Translations under genes and position numbers: made by a program
Assembly: GCF_015476235.1 (NCBI RefSeq)
Contig: NZ_CP064338.1
Location: 248,001-312,000, forward strand
DNA from: Caldimonas thermodepolymerans
Lineage (GTDB): Bacteria; Pseudomonadota; Gammaproteobacteria; Burkholderiales; Burkholderiaceae_C
Reading direction: 5' to 3'
DNA length: 64,000 nt
The notes under the pieces: generated by a model
The model's input: only the letters and a program-made list of their open reading frames with translations
What the model was told of the DNA's origin: nothing
The model's database searches: none
Part shown: positions 10,901 to 20,558 of the stretch, one piece after another
Numbering within the stretch: position 1 is the stretch's first letter
Layout of the letters: every line of letters starts with the position of its first letter

Positions 10901-12072
10901 CAGCTGTCCCTGCCGAACAGGTCCCGCGTGTAGACCTTGTCGGCCACGTCGTCCAGCTCGGGCGTGCGCCGGTTCGCCACGATCACGTCGGCGAGCTGCT
11001 TGAACTCGGCCAGGTCGCGGATGAGCCGTGAGCCGTCGAAGGCGTCTTCCTTCAAGACCGGTTCGTAAACGACCAGTTCCACGCCCCGGGCCTTCAGCCG
11101 CTTCATCACGCCCTGGATGCTGCTGGCGCGGAAGTTGTCGCTGCCTGCCTTCATGATCAGGCGGTAGATGCCCACGACCTTCGGTTGCCGGCGCAGCACG
11201 TCCTCGGCCACGAAGTCCATGCGCGTGGTGTTGGACTCCACGATGGCCCGGATCAGGTTCTGCGGGACGTCCTTGTAGTTGGCCAGCAGCTGCTTGGTGT
11301 CCTTGGGCAGGCAGTAGCCGCCGTAGCCGAACGAGGGGTTGTTGTAGTGGCCGCCGATGCGCGGGTCCAGGCAGACGCCCTCGATGATCTGGCGCGAGTC
11401 TAGCCCGTGGATGGCGGCGTAGGTGTCCAGCTCGTTGAAGTAGGCCACCCGCATCGCGAGGTAGGTGTTCGCGAACAGCTTGATCGCCTCGGCCTCGGTG
11501 TTGTCCGTCAGCAGGACGGGCACGTCCTTGCGCAGCGCGCCTTCGCGCAGCAGGTCGGCGAAGGCCTGCCCGCGCTCCGAACGCTCGCCCACCACGATGC
11601 GCGAGGGGTGCAGGTTGTCGTACAGCGCCTTGCCCTCGCGCAGGAATTCCGGCGAGAAGATCAGGTTGTCGCAGCCCAGCTGCTGCTTGAGCCGCTCCGT
11701 GAAGCCCACCGGCACGGTCGACTTGATGATCATCACCGCGCGCGGGTTGATCGCCAGCACGTCGCGCACCACCGCCTCGACCGAACGGGTGTTGAAGTAG
11801 TTGGTCTCGGGGTCGTAGTCGGTGGGCGTGGCGATGATGACGAAGTCGGCGCCCTCGTAGGCCTCGCGCTTGTCGAGCGTGGCACGCAGCTGCAGCGAAC
11901 CGCGCGCGAGGTAGGCCTCGATCTCGGGGTCCGCGATCGGCGAGCGACGCGCGTTGATCGTCTCGACCTTCGCGGCATCGATGTCCAGCGCCACCACGGC
12001 GTGATGCTGCGACAGCAGGACGGCATTGGACAGGCCCACGTAGCCTGTGCCGGCGACGGCAATCTTGTACAT
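10900..12072 (-). CDS. ugd: UDP-glucose 6-dehydrogenase, copy 1
   Basis: This 390-residue enzyme oxidises UDP-glucose to UDP-glucuronate with two NAD+. The N-terminal Rossmann motif is [14 protein letters not shown], the catalytic-region signature is [12 protein letters not shown] (Cys in the [10 protein letters not shown] loop), and the C-terminal UDP-binding segment ends at [12 protein letters not shown]. The start is ATG 12072 (MYKIAVAG). It is last in the rmlBDAC-ugd run, 7 bp after rmlC. A second copy at 19147-20319 is almost identical; by eye about ten bases differ over 1173 bp, giving a few conservative changes (for example ESNTTRM here, ESNITRM there). Confidence 0.97.
   Translation of the reverse strand: MYKIAVAGTGYVGLSNAVLLSQHHAVVALDIDAAKVETINARRSPIADPEIEAYLARGSLQLRATLDKREAYEGADFVIIATPTDYDPETNYFNTRSVEAVVRDVLAINPRAVMIIKSTVPVGFTERLKQQLGCDNLIFSPEFLREGKALYDNLHPSRIVVGERSERGQAFADLLREGALRKDVPVLLTDNTEAEAIKLFANTYLAMRVAYFNELDTYAAIHGLDSRQIIEGVCLDPRIGGHYNNPSFGYGGYCLPKDTKQLLANYKDVPQNLIRAIVESNTTRMDFVAEDVLRRQPKVVGIYRLIMKAGSDNFRASSIQGVMKRLKARGVELVVYEPVLKEDAFDGSRLIRDLAEFKQLADVIVANRRTPELDDVADKVYTRDLFGRDS
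10900..12072. repeat. Long direct repeat, ugd copy 1
   Basis: This 1173-bp unit is about 99 % identical by eye to 19147-20319, at a constant offset of 8247 bp and in the same orientation. Flanking sequences do not match. Confidence 0.93.
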
Positions 12073-12079
12073 GTATGAC

Positions 12080-12631
12080 TCAGGCAAACAGTTCGGCTTC
12101 GACCAGCCTCGTTCCAGCCAGATCCTTGGCCGACAGCTGCGGTTCGACGTCGATCGGTGGCCAGGCAATGCCGATGTCGGGATCGTCCCAGCGGATGCAG
12201 CGGTCCGATTGCGGCACGTAGTATGCCGTGGCCTTGTAGAGGACGTCCGCGTGCTCGCTCAGCACCATGAAACCATGGGCAAAGCCGGGTGGGACCCACA
12301 GCTGGCGGCGGTTGGCCTCGCTCAGCTCCGCGCCGACCCACCGGCCGAAGGTCGGGCTGCTGCGGCGGACGTCGACGGCCACGTCGAAGACCCGGCCGCG
12401 GGTTACGCGCACCAGCTTGCCCTGGGCATGAGGAGCCAGCTGGTAGTGCAGGCCGCGCACCACGCCCTTGCGGGAACGCGAGTGGTTGTCCTGCACGAAC
12501 TCGTGGTGCTGCCCCACGGCGTCGTCGAAGATTCGCTGGTTGAAGCTCTCCATGAAGAAGCCGCGGGTGTCCTCGAACACGTGCGGTTCCAGGATCAGCA
12601 CCCCGGGGATGTCGGTCGGGATGACGTTCAT
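12080..12631 (-). CDS. rmlC: dTDP-4-dehydrorhamnose 3,5-epimerase
   Basis: This 183-residue cupin performs the third step of dTDP-L-rhamnose synthesis. Signatures include [39 protein letters not shown] (with the catalytic His of the RGLHYQ motif), [10 protein letters not shown] and the C-terminal [11 protein letters not shown]. It starts at ATG 12631, overlapping the rmlA stop by one base, and ends 7 bp before ugd copy 1, so the genes form one leftward operon. The length equals that of typical RmlC proteins. Confidence 0.96.
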   Translation of the reverse strand: MNVIPTDIPGVLILEPHVFEDTRGFFMESFNQRIFDDAVGQHHEFVQDNHSRSRKGVVRGLHYQLAPHAQGKLVRVTRGRVFDVAVDVRRSSPTFGRWVGAELSEANRRQLWVPPGFAHGFMVLSEHADVLYKATAYYVPQSDRCIRWDDPDIGIAWPPIDVEPQLSAKDLAGTRLVEAELFA

Positions 12632-13515
12632 CAGAACAGTCTTTCCTTGAGCAGGCGCTGCAGGTAGTGCCCGTAGCTGCTTTTGTCCAGCGACTGCGCG
12701 AGTGCGAGCAGCTGCGCGTCGTCGATCCAGCCTTGGCGCCAGGCGATCTCTTCCGGGCAGCAGATCTTCAGGCCCTGGCGTTTCTCGATCGTGCGGATGA
12801 ACTGGCTCGCCTCGAGCAACGAGTCGTGCGTGCCCGTGTCCAGCCACGCATCGCCGCGGCCGAGCAGCTGCACGTCCAGCTCGCCGGCGTCCAGGTACAG
12901 GCGGTTGAGGTCGGTGATCTCCAGCTCGCCGCGCTCGCTGGGGCGCAGCGTGCGCGCGAAGGCGACGGCGCGCTCGTCGTAGAAGTAGAGGCCGGTCACC
13001 GCGTAGCGGCTCTTCGGTTGCGCCGGCTTTTCCTCCAGCGACCGCACGCGGCCCTGGGCGTCGAGCTCGACCACGCCGTAGCGCTGCGGGTCCTGCACCG
13101 CATAGGCGAAGATGGTCGCACCCCGCGTCCTGGCGTTGGCCGCCGCCAGCCGGCGCGACAGGTCGTGCCCGTAGAAGAGGTTGTCGCCCAGCACCAGGGC
13201 GCTGGGCGCGCCGTCCAGGTAGTCCGCGCCGACGAGAAAGGCCTGCGCCAGCCCGCCCGGTTCGGGCTGCACCGCATAGCGCAGCGACAGGCCCCAGGCG
13301 CTGCCGTCGCCCAGCAGCTGCTCGAAGCGCGGCGCATCCTGCGGCGTCGAGATCACCAGGATGTCGCGGATGCCCGCGAGCATCAGCACGCCCAGCGGGT
13401 AATAGATCATCGGCTTGTCGTACACCGGCAGCAGCTGCTTGCTGACGGCAAGCGTCGCCGGGTACAGGCGGGAGCCGGTGCCACCGGCGAGGATGATGCC
13501 CTTGCGTGTGTGCAC
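12631..13515 (-). CDS. rmlA: Glucose-1-phosphate thymidylyltransferase
   Basis: This 294-residue enzyme makes dTDP-glucose from dTTP and glucose-1-phosphate, the first step of dTDP-rhamnose synthesis. The nucleotide-binding motif [15 protein letters not shown] is at residues 5-19, followed by [16 protein letters not shown], the metal-site motif [13 protein letters not shown] and [13 protein letters not shown]. The start is a GTG at 13515 with AAGGAAG about 10 bp upstream. It sits between rmlD (15-bp gap) and rmlC (1-bp overlap). Confidence 0.97.
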   Translation of the reverse strand: MHTRKGIILAGGTGSRLYPATLAVSKQLLPVYDKPMIYYPLGVLMLAGIRDILVISTPQDAPRFEQLLGDGSAWGLSLRYAVQPEPGGLAQAFLVGADYLDGAPSALVLGDNLFYGHDLSRRLAAANARTRGATIFAYAVQDPQRYGVVELDAQGRVRSLEEKPAQPKSRYAVTGLYFYDERAVAFARTLRPSERGELEITDLNRLYLDAGELDVQLLGRGDAWLDTGTHDSLLEASQFIRTIEKRQGLKICCPEEIAWRQGWIDDAQLLALAQSLDKSSYGHYLQRLLKERLF

Positions 13516-13530
13516 GGTCGTCTTCCTTCG

Positions 13531-14454
13531 TCAGTGCCCGGCATCCTGCGCCGGGCCGAGCCGTTCGTCCAGCAGCCGCTCCACGCCCGCCTCCCAGGGC
13601 GGCAGGTGCAGGCCGAACGCAGCGCGAAAGCGCGTCGTGTCCAGCCGCCCGTTGAGCGGCCGCCGCGCGGCGGCCGGCCAGGCGCTGCTCGGGATGGGCT
13701 CCACCGCGTCCGGCGTCACGCGCAGCGCGAACCCGCGGCGCCGTGCGCCGTCGAACACCCGCAGCGCATAGCCGTGCCAGCTGGTCCAGCCGCTCGCGGC
13801 CGCGTGGTAGGTGCCGGCCAGCGCCGGTTGCTGCATCGCCGCGCGCAGCGCATGGGCGCTCAGGTCCGCGACGAGGTCCGCGCCGGTGGGCGCGCCGACC
13901 TGGTCGGCCACCACCTGCAGCCGCTCGCGCTCGGCACCCAGTCGCAGCATGGCCGAGACGAAATTCTCGCCGCGCGCCGCGTGCAGCCAGCCGGTGCGCA
14001 GGATCAGGTGCCGGCAACCGCTGGCGCGGATGCGTTCCTCGCCTTCGAGCTTGCTGCGTCCGTAGGTGTTCAGCGGCGCCGGGGGGGCGGTCTCGTCGAA
14101 CGGGTGCTCGCCCGAGCCGTCGAAGACGTAGTCCGTGCTGTAGTGCAGCAGCCAGGCGCCGAGCTGCGCCGCGGCACGCGCCAGCGCCGCAGGCGCCTCT
14201 GCATTGCAGCGCATCGCGAGCCCGGGCTCGCGTTCGGCGCGGTCGACGTCGGTATAGGCCGCGGCGTTGACGATCGCGTCCGGACGCAGCGCCTCCACGG
14301 TGCGGGCCAGCGCGACGGGCTGCGTCAGGTCGCCGCACCACCCGCGCACCGGATCGCCGCGGCGGTCCAGCGCGATCACCTCGCCCAGGGGCGCGAGCGC
14401 GCGTCGCAGCTCCCAGCCGAGCTGGCCATGGGGACCCAGCAGCAGCAGCTTCAT
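13531..14454 (-). CDS. rmlD: dTDP-4-dehydrorhamnose reductase
   Basis: This 307-residue short-chain dehydrogenase/reductase does the last step, giving dTDP-L-rhamnose. It has the glycine motif [13 protein letters not shown] (residues 4-16), [10 protein letters not shown]-type segment [14 protein letters not shown], and the catalytic YGRSKLEGE (Tyr about residue 131, Lys 135) after [11 protein letters not shown] 14454 overlaps the rmlB stop by 4 bp (ATGA), so translation is probably coupled. Length is normal for the family. Confidence 0.96.
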   Translation of the reverse strand: MKLLLLGPHGQLGWELRRALAPLGEVIALDRRGDPVRGWCGDLTQPVALARTVEALRPDAIVNAAAYTDVDRAEREPGLAMRCNAEAPAALARAAAQLGAWLLHYSTDYVFDGSGEHPFDETAPPAPLNTYGRSKLEGEERIRASGCRHLILRTGWLHAARGENFVSAMLRLGAERERLQVVADQVGAPTGADLVADLSAHALRAAMQQPALAGTYHAAASGWTSWHGYALRVFDGARRRGFALRVTPDAVEPIPSSAWPAAARRPLNGRLDTTRFRAAFGLHLPPWEAGVERLLDERLGPAQDAGH

Positions 14455-15515
14455 GCCGTCCCCGGGGCGTAGTGGCGCGCAATCCAGGCCTGCCAGGCCT
14501 CGTCCTTGGCCCGGGTGATCCAGTCCGGATGGTCCAGGTACCACTGCACGGTCTTGCGCAGGCCGGTGTCCAGCGTTTCCCGGGGCTGCCAGCCGAGCTC
14601 GCGGCGCAGCTTGCCTGCATCGACCGCATAGCGCCGGTCGTGGCCCGGGCGGTCGGCCACGAAGCGGATCAGCCGCGCATGCGGGCCGGCCGCATCGGGC
14701 CGCAGCTCGTCGAGCAGCGCACAGAGCCGCTGTACCAGCTCGAGGTTGCCGAGCTCGTTGCCGCCGCCGACGTTGTAGGTGGCGCCCGGCTGCCCGGATG
14801 CCAGCACGGCGCACAGCGCGCGGCAATGGTCCTCGACGTACAGCCAGTCGCGCACATGGCGGCCGTCGCCGTAGACCGGCAGCGGTTCGCCGGCCAGCGC
14901 GTTGACCAGCACCAGCGGGATCAGCTTCTCGGGGTACTGGAACGGCCCGTAGTTGTTCGAGCAATGCACGGTCAGCACCGGCAGCCCGTAGGTGTGGTGC
15001 CAGGCGCGCACCAGGTGGTCGCTCGCCGCCTTGCTGGCGGCGTAGGGGCTGTTGGGGCGGCAGGGCGACGCCTCGGTGAACGGCGCGGCGTCGGGCTCCA
15101 GCGATCCGTACACCTCGTCGGTCGAGACGTGCAGGAAGCGGAAGGCGCGCCGCTCCGTGTCCGGCAGCCGCTGCCACCAGGCGCGCGTGGCTTCGAGCAG
15201 CGTGAAGGTGCCTTCCACATTGGTGCGCAGGAAGGCCTCGGGCCCGTGGATGGAGCGGTCGACGTGGCTTTCGGCCGCGAAGTGCACGATGGCGCGCGGG
15301 CGGTGCTGCGCCAGCAGCCGGTCGACGAGGGCGCGGTCGAGGATGTCGCCGTGGACGAAGACGTGGCGCCGGTCGTCGCGGATCGCCGCGAGGTTGTGCG
15401 GGCCGCTGGCGTAGGTGAGCGCGTCGAGGTTGACGACGGGCTCGCCATGCTCGGCCAGCCAGTGCAGCACGAAGTTGCTGCCGATGAAGCCGGCGCCCCC
15501 GGTCACGAAGATCAT
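14451..15515 (-). CDS. rmlB: dTDP-glucose 4,6-dehydratase
   Basis: This 354-residue extended SDR enzyme does the second step of dTDP-rhamnose synthesis. It has the Rossmann motif [13 protein letters not shown] at the N-terminus, [12 protein letters not shown], the catalytic [19 protein letters not shown] (Tyr-x3-Lys) and the later [16 protein letters not shown]. It starts at ATG 15515 and is first in rmlBDAC-ugd. The start codon lies inside a 12-bp perfect inverted repeat (see separate entry), which also contains an alternative in-frame ATG at 15548 that would add 11 residues. Confidence 0.97.
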   Translation of the reverse strand: MIFVTGGAGFIGSNFVLHWLAEHGEPVVNLDALTYASGPHNLAAIRDDRRHVFVHGDILDRALVDRLLAQHRPRAIVHFAAESHVDRSIHGPEAFLRTNVEGTFTLLEATRAWWQRLPDTERRAFRFLHVSTDEVYGSLEPDAAPFTEASPCRPNSPYAASKAASDHLVRAWHHTYGLPVLTVHCSNNYGPFQYPEKLIPLVLVNALAGEPLPVYGDGRHVRDWLYVEDHCRALCAVLASGQPGATYNVGGGNELGNLELVQRLCALLDELRPDAAGPHARLIRFVADRPGHDRRYAVDAGKLRRELGWQPRETLDTGLRKTVQWYLDHPDWITRAKDEAWQAWIARHYAPGTA

Positions 15516-15551
15516 GGTTCGTCCGCTCAGGAAAGCGAAACGAACCATGAT
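15511..15551 (-). promoter_or_regulatory. Inverted repeat enclosing the rmlB start codon
   Basis: The plus-strand arms ATCATGGTTCGT (15511-15522) and ACGAACCATGAT (15540-15551) are exact reverse complements around a 17-nt loop. In the leftward mRNA the rmlB AUG at 15515 would be in the stem, so the hairpin could hold back translation of the rml operon. It could instead be a protein-binding operator. Confidence 0.5.
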
Positions 15552-15555
15552 AGCG

Positions 15556-15608
15556 CGCGGCCGCCCTGGTGGCGGCCGCGAGTCAGGACGAGTGGGGCGA
15601 AACGCCCC
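15556..15608 (-). terminator. Tandem hairpins downstream of csbD
   Basis: Two perfect stems follow the csbD stop: a 6-bp stem (15594-15599 with 15603-15608, loop AAA) and a 10-bp stem (15556-15565 with 15571-15580, loop of 5). No T-tract follows. They may end the csbD transcript before the rml operon begins. Confidence 0.4.
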
Positions 15609-15617
15609 TGCGGTGCA

Positions 15618-15818
15618 TCACATCAACCGGTCCGACCAGTCGCGCACCTGCCGGTCCGCCTCGTCGCGGGTGATGCCGTAGGCCTCCTGGATGCGGCCGA
15701 CCAGCTGTTCGCGCTTGCCTTCCATGCGGTCGAAATCGTCGTCGGTGAGCTTGCCCCACTGTTCGATCGCCTTGCCCTTGAATTGGCGCCAGTTGCCCTC
15801 GATGCGGTCCCAGTTCAT
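15618..15818 (-). CDS. CsbD-like stress protein
   Basis: This 66-residue protein matches the CsbD/YjbJ family. It starts MNWDRIEGNWRQFKGKAIEQ and has the repeated W-x2-L-T-D-D-D/E-G-K-R-E-Q-L-V-G-R-I-Q segment. CsbD genes are general-stress (RpoS or SigB) targets of unknown molecular role; the proteins are small, charged and cytosolic. ATG 15818 follows a GGAGCA ribosome binding site. The gene lies alone between the rml operon and the GNAT gene and has no evident link to polysaccharide synthesis. Confidence 0.92.
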   Translation of the reverse strand: MNWDRIEGNWRQFKGKAIEQWGKLTDDDFDRMEGKREQLVGRIQEAYGITRDEADRQVRDWSDRLM

Positions 15819-16065
15819 GACGTGCTCCTTTGCGTTGGGTGAGTGAGCGGCCGGCATGGCCGGCCCGCCTTGGCAGTCCTGCAGGCGCTAGGCCTGTGCT
15901 GCTGGGTACAGCCTACGGGGAGCGCACGTCGCTTCCTGCCGGACGGGGAGCCTCATGCGTGTCGGCCCTGTCCTACCAGGGGTGCACCGCGCGCAGCCGC
16001 GGGCGCCGGGGTATAACCGCGTGGCCGCCCCCCCGGGGCCGGGCCCAGTTGAACGGAGGCATCCC

Positions 16066-16563
16066 ATGACGCCCCACCTCATCGTCGAGCCGCTGGCCGA
16101 CCATGCCGGGTTGTGCCCGGTGGTGGCGCAGTGGTTCCGCAACGAATGGCCGCGGTGGTACGGGCCGGGAGGGCCGGGCGACGCCGACGCGGATGCGGCG
16201 GCGTATGCCGCATCGCGGACCCGGCTGCCGGTCGGGGTGATCGCGTTCGAGCGCGGGGTCCCGGTGGGGCTGGCGGCCCTCAAGGCCGAAGGCCTGCCGA
16301 CCCATCCGCACCTGACGCCCTGGGCGGCGGCGGGCTACGTGGTGCCGTCACGGCGCGGGCGGGGCATCGGCGCTGCCTTGCTGCGGGAGCTGGTGCGGCT
16401 GGCCGGGACGCTGGGGTTTCCGCGGGTCTACTGCGGCACCGCCACGGCCGTGCGCCTGCTGCAGCGCGAGGGCTGGCAGCAGATCGACACGGTGCGGCAC
16501 GACGGCGAGGCGCTCGCCATCTTCTGCACCTCGGCCGTGCCGGTTCAGACCGAAAAGCCGTAG
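16066..16563 (+). CDS. GNAT family N-acetyltransferase
   Basis: This 165-residue acetyl-CoA-dependent acyltransferase shows the GNAT motif A as VVPSRRGRGIGAALLREL (about residues 91-108), which carries the R/Q-x-x-G-x-G/A pyrophosphate-binding loop. Upstream are strands VGVIAFERGVPVGLAALKAE. The start ATG 16066 has GGAGG 7 bp upstream. The acceptor is unknown. Its 3' end overlaps the converging xth gene by 19 bp. Confidence 0.88.
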   Translation: MTPHLIVEPLADHAGLCPVVAQWFRNEWPRWYGPGGPGDADADAAAYAASRTRLPVGVIAFERGVPVGLAALKAEGLPTHPHLTPWAAAGYVVPSRRGRGIGAALLRELVRLAGTLGFPRVYCGTATAVRLLQREGWQQIDTVRHDGEALAIFCTSAVPVQTEKP

Positions 16564-17336
16564 TCGACGGTCAGCGGCGCGTGGTCGGAGAAGCGCTCGT
16601 CCTTGTAGACGGCCGCCGAGCGGGCCGTTTCGGCCAGCGCGGGCGTGGCGATGTGGTAGTCGATGCGCCACCCCACGTTCTTGGCCCAGGCCTGGCCGCG
16701 GTTGCTCCACCACGTGTAGGCCTCGCCGGTGTGGTCCGGGTGCAGGCGGCGGTACACGTCCACCAGCCCGATCTCGTCGAGCATGCGCGTGAACCAGGCG
16801 CGTTCCTCGGGCAGGAAGCCGCTGTTCTTCTGGTTGCTCTTCCAGTTCTTGAGGTCGATTTCCTGGTGGGCGATGTTCAGGTCGCCGCACAGGACGAACT
16901 CCCGCTCGGCCTTGAGCCGCTGCAGGTGCGGGAAGAACGCGTCGAGGAAGCGGTACTTGGCCTGCTGGCGCTCCTCGCCGCTGGAGCCGCTCGGGAAGTA
17001 GCAGCTGATCACCGACAGCTTGCGGCCCGGCCGGTCGTAGCGGGCCTCGAGGTAGCGGCCTTCGCTGTCGAACTCGCCGCCGTCGAAGCCGACGACCAGG
17101 TCGCTCGGCTCGCTCTTCAGGTACAGGCCGACGCCGGAATAGCCCTTCTTCTGCGCGCAATGGAAATGGGACTTGAAGCCGTCCACGGTGCGCATCGCCG
17201 GGGTGATGTCGCCTTCGTGGGCCTTGATTTCCTGCACGCAGACGAAGTCGGCGGTCTGCTTCTCGAGCCAGGGGAGGAACCCCTTGTTGACGGCGGACCG
17301 GATGCCGTTGAGGTTGACGGTGATGATGCGGGTCAT
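16545..17336 (-). CDS. xth: Exodeoxyribonuclease III (AP endonuclease, ExoA/Xth family)
   Basis: This 263-residue exonuclease-endonuclease-phosphatase enzyme repairs abasic sites. Motifs: TVNLNGIRSAV (Asn7-type metal ligand), CVQEIKA (catalytic Glu), VISCYFPSGS, LCGDLNIAHQEIDLKNWKSN (Asp/Asn pair), and the C-terminal WRIDYHIATP and DERFSDHAPLTVDY (catalytic Asp-His). Start ATG 17336. It lies 40 bp downstream of kpsS on the same strand, so capsule-operon readthrough into xth is possible. In Pseudomonas the homologue crc sits beside pyrE; here 12 kb of capsule genes separate xth from pyrE. Confidence 0.96.
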   Translation of the reverse strand: MTRIITVNLNGIRSAVNKGFLPWLEKQTADFVCVQEIKAHEGDITPAMRTVDGFKSHFHCAQKKGYSGVGLYLKSEPSDLVVGFDGGEFDSEGRYLEARYDRPGRKLSVISCYFPSGSSGEERQQAKYRFLDAFFPHLQRLKAEREFVLCGDLNIAHQEIDLKNWKSNQKNSGFLPEERAWFTRMLDEIGLVDVYRRLHPDHTGEAYTWWSNRGQAWAKNVGWRIDYHIATPALAETARSAAVYKDERFSDHAPLTVDYGFSV

Positions 17337-17376
17337 GGGGTGCGAGTGTAGTGCGCACCGCCGGCACCGGCCCGCC

Positions 17377-18762
<1,386 letters not shown>

Positions 18763-19146
18763 CAAAAAAATCAACGGCACCTGGCTGCGGGCGCCCGGGG
18801 GTCGTCTGACCCGAAGCGGTGCACAGGGCTGGGTGCCAAGCCCGCTATTGTGACGCAGACCGACAGCCGCACTTCATATGCCAGAGTGCAGCGAATCCGC
18901 AATTGTGTGCTCGCTGCCACAAAACCAGGTGCTACCTGAGTCGGGCGTGCGGGTGGAGGCGGTTGCCGTAGCCGTGAATCCCATCCCCGACAAATCCGTT
19001 CAGGTTGAAACTGAAGTGAGTGGTTGCAAATATTTCCTGCGACGCCATTGGCTGGCGATACGCCGAAACAGGCCGGCGAGCCGGCGGGGCCGGCACGGTG
19101 CATGTGCCGACTTTCGCTCGCAAGAAGGAACTGCCTTCGGGACGAT
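18763..19146. other. Non-coding gap between ugd copy 2 and kpsS
   Basis: This 384-bp stretch has no convincing gene in any frame. A hairpin at 19089-19111 (8-bp arms with one G-U pair, 7-nt loop) lies just after ugd copy 2 and may weaken or end transcription. The rest is less GC-rich than the flanking genes. A promoter for kpsS could lie here but no clear -35/-10 pair was found. Confidence 0.6.
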
Positions 19147-20319
19147 TCAGGCGTCCCTGCCGAACAGGTCCCGCGTGTAGACCTTGTCGGCCACGTCGTC
19201 CAGCTCGGGCGTGCGCCGGTTCGCCACGATCACGTCGGCGAGCTGCTTGAACTCGGCCAGGTCACGGATGACCCGTGAGCCGTCGAAGGCGTCATCCTTC
19301 AAGACCGGTTCGTAAACGACCAGTTCCACGCCCCGGGCCTTCAGCCGCTTCATCACGCCCTGGATGCTGCTGGCGCGGAAGTTGTCGCTGCCTGCCTTCA
19401 TGATCAGGCGGTAGATGCCCACGACCTTCGGTTGCCGGCGCAGCACGTCCTCGGCCACGAAGTCCATGCGCGTGATGTTGGACTCCACGATGGCCCGGAT
19501 CAGGTTCTGCGGGACGTCCTTGTAGTTGGCCAGCAGCTGCTTGGTGTCCTTGGGCAGGCAGTAGCCGCCGTAGCCGAACGAGGGGTTGTTGTAGTGGCCG
19601 CCGATGCGCGGGTCCAGGCAGACGCCCTCGATGATCTGGCGCGAGTCCAGCCCGTGGATGGCGGCGTAGGTGTCCAGCTCGTTGAAGTAGGCCACCCGCA
19701 TCGCGAGGTAGGTGTTCGCGAACAGCTTGATCGCCTCGGCCTCGGTGTTGTCCGTCAGCAGGACGGGCACGTCCTTGCGCAGCGCGCCTTCGCGCAGCAG
19801 ATCGGCGAAGGCCTGCCCGCGCTCCGAACGCTCGCCCACCACGATGCGCGACGGGTGCAGGTTGTCGTACAGCGCCTTGCCCTCGCGCAGGAATTCCGGC
19901 GAGAAGATCAGGTTGTCGCAGCCCAGCTGCTGCTTGAGCCGCTCCGTGAAGCCCACCGGCACGGTCGACTTGATGATCATCACCGCGCGCGGGTTGATCG
20001 CCAGCACGTCGCGCACCACCGCCTCGACCGAACGGGTGTTGAAGTAGTTGGTCTCGGGGTCGTAGTCGGTGGGCGTGGCGATGATGACGAAGTCGGCGCC
20101 CTCGTAGGCCTCGCGCTTGTCGAGCGTGGCACGCAGCTGCAGCGAACCGCGCGCGAGGTAGGCCTCGATCTCGGGGTCCGCGATCGGCGAGCGACGCGCG
20201 TTGATCGTCTCGACCTTCGCGGCATCGATGTCCAGCGCCACCACGGCGTGATGCTGCGACAGCAGGACGGCATTGGACAGGCCCACGTAGCCTGTGCCGA
20301 CGACGGCAATCTTCTTCAT
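19147..20319 (-). CDS. ugd: UDP-glucose 6-dehydrogenase, copy 2
   Basis: This is a 390-residue protein, the same length as copy 1 and nearly identical to it (about ten base differences by eye). The Rossmann motif here is [14 protein letters not shown], and [14 protein letters not shown] is unchanged. It starts at ATG 20319 (MKKIAVVG) and ends DLFGRDA. It sits inside the capsule operon between kpsC and kpsS, where it would supply UDP-GlcA for the polymer. Sequence identity to copy 1 stops within a few bases of both the start and stop codons, so the two copies share only the coding region. Confidence 0.97.
   Translation of the reverse strand: MKKIAVVGTGYVGLSNAVLLSQHHAVVALDIDAAKVETINARRSPIADPEIEAYLARGSLQLRATLDKREAYEGADFVIIATPTDYDPETNYFNTRSVEAVVRDVLAINPRAVMIIKSTVPVGFTERLKQQLGCDNLIFSPEFLREGKALYDNLHPSRIVVGERSERGQAFADLLREGALRKDVPVLLTDNTEAEAIKLFANTYLAMRVAYFNELDTYAAIHGLDSRQIIEGVCLDPRIGGHYNNPSFGYGGYCLPKDTKQLLANYKDVPQNLIRAIVESNITRMDFVAEDVLRRQPKVVGIYRLIMKAGSDNFRASSIQGVMKRLKARGVELVVYEPVLKDDAFDGSRVIRDLAEFKQLADVIVANRRTPELDDVADKVYTRDLFGRDA
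19147..20319. repeat. Long direct repeat, ugd copy 2
   Basis: This is the partner of 10900-12072. The pair brackets the rml genes, csbD, GNAT, xth and kpsS and could support recombination between them. Confidence 0.93.
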
Positions 20320-20558
20320 TCGGTAAAGCCCATGGTCTTGCGCCGCGCATTCATGTCCGTGACCGTTGCTCCTGTGCCGTTTCCTGTGACGACGAGGCTT
20401 GTCTGGCATCGGTCGACCGGATGCGCATGCATGCGCAGGCGGGCGGCATCAGTCTAGCAACTGCCTGCCTTGCGGGAGCCCGGCGAGCGTTGGGCATTCC
20501 GCAGGGCCGTCGGATCAGGCCATCTCTCCTGGCACGCGGTGCTCCGGTGCACCACTGC

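Noticed and set aside
12667-15842. Long plus-strand open frames opposite the rml genes
   Set aside because: They mirror rmlA, rmlD and rmlB on the other strand and have no domains.
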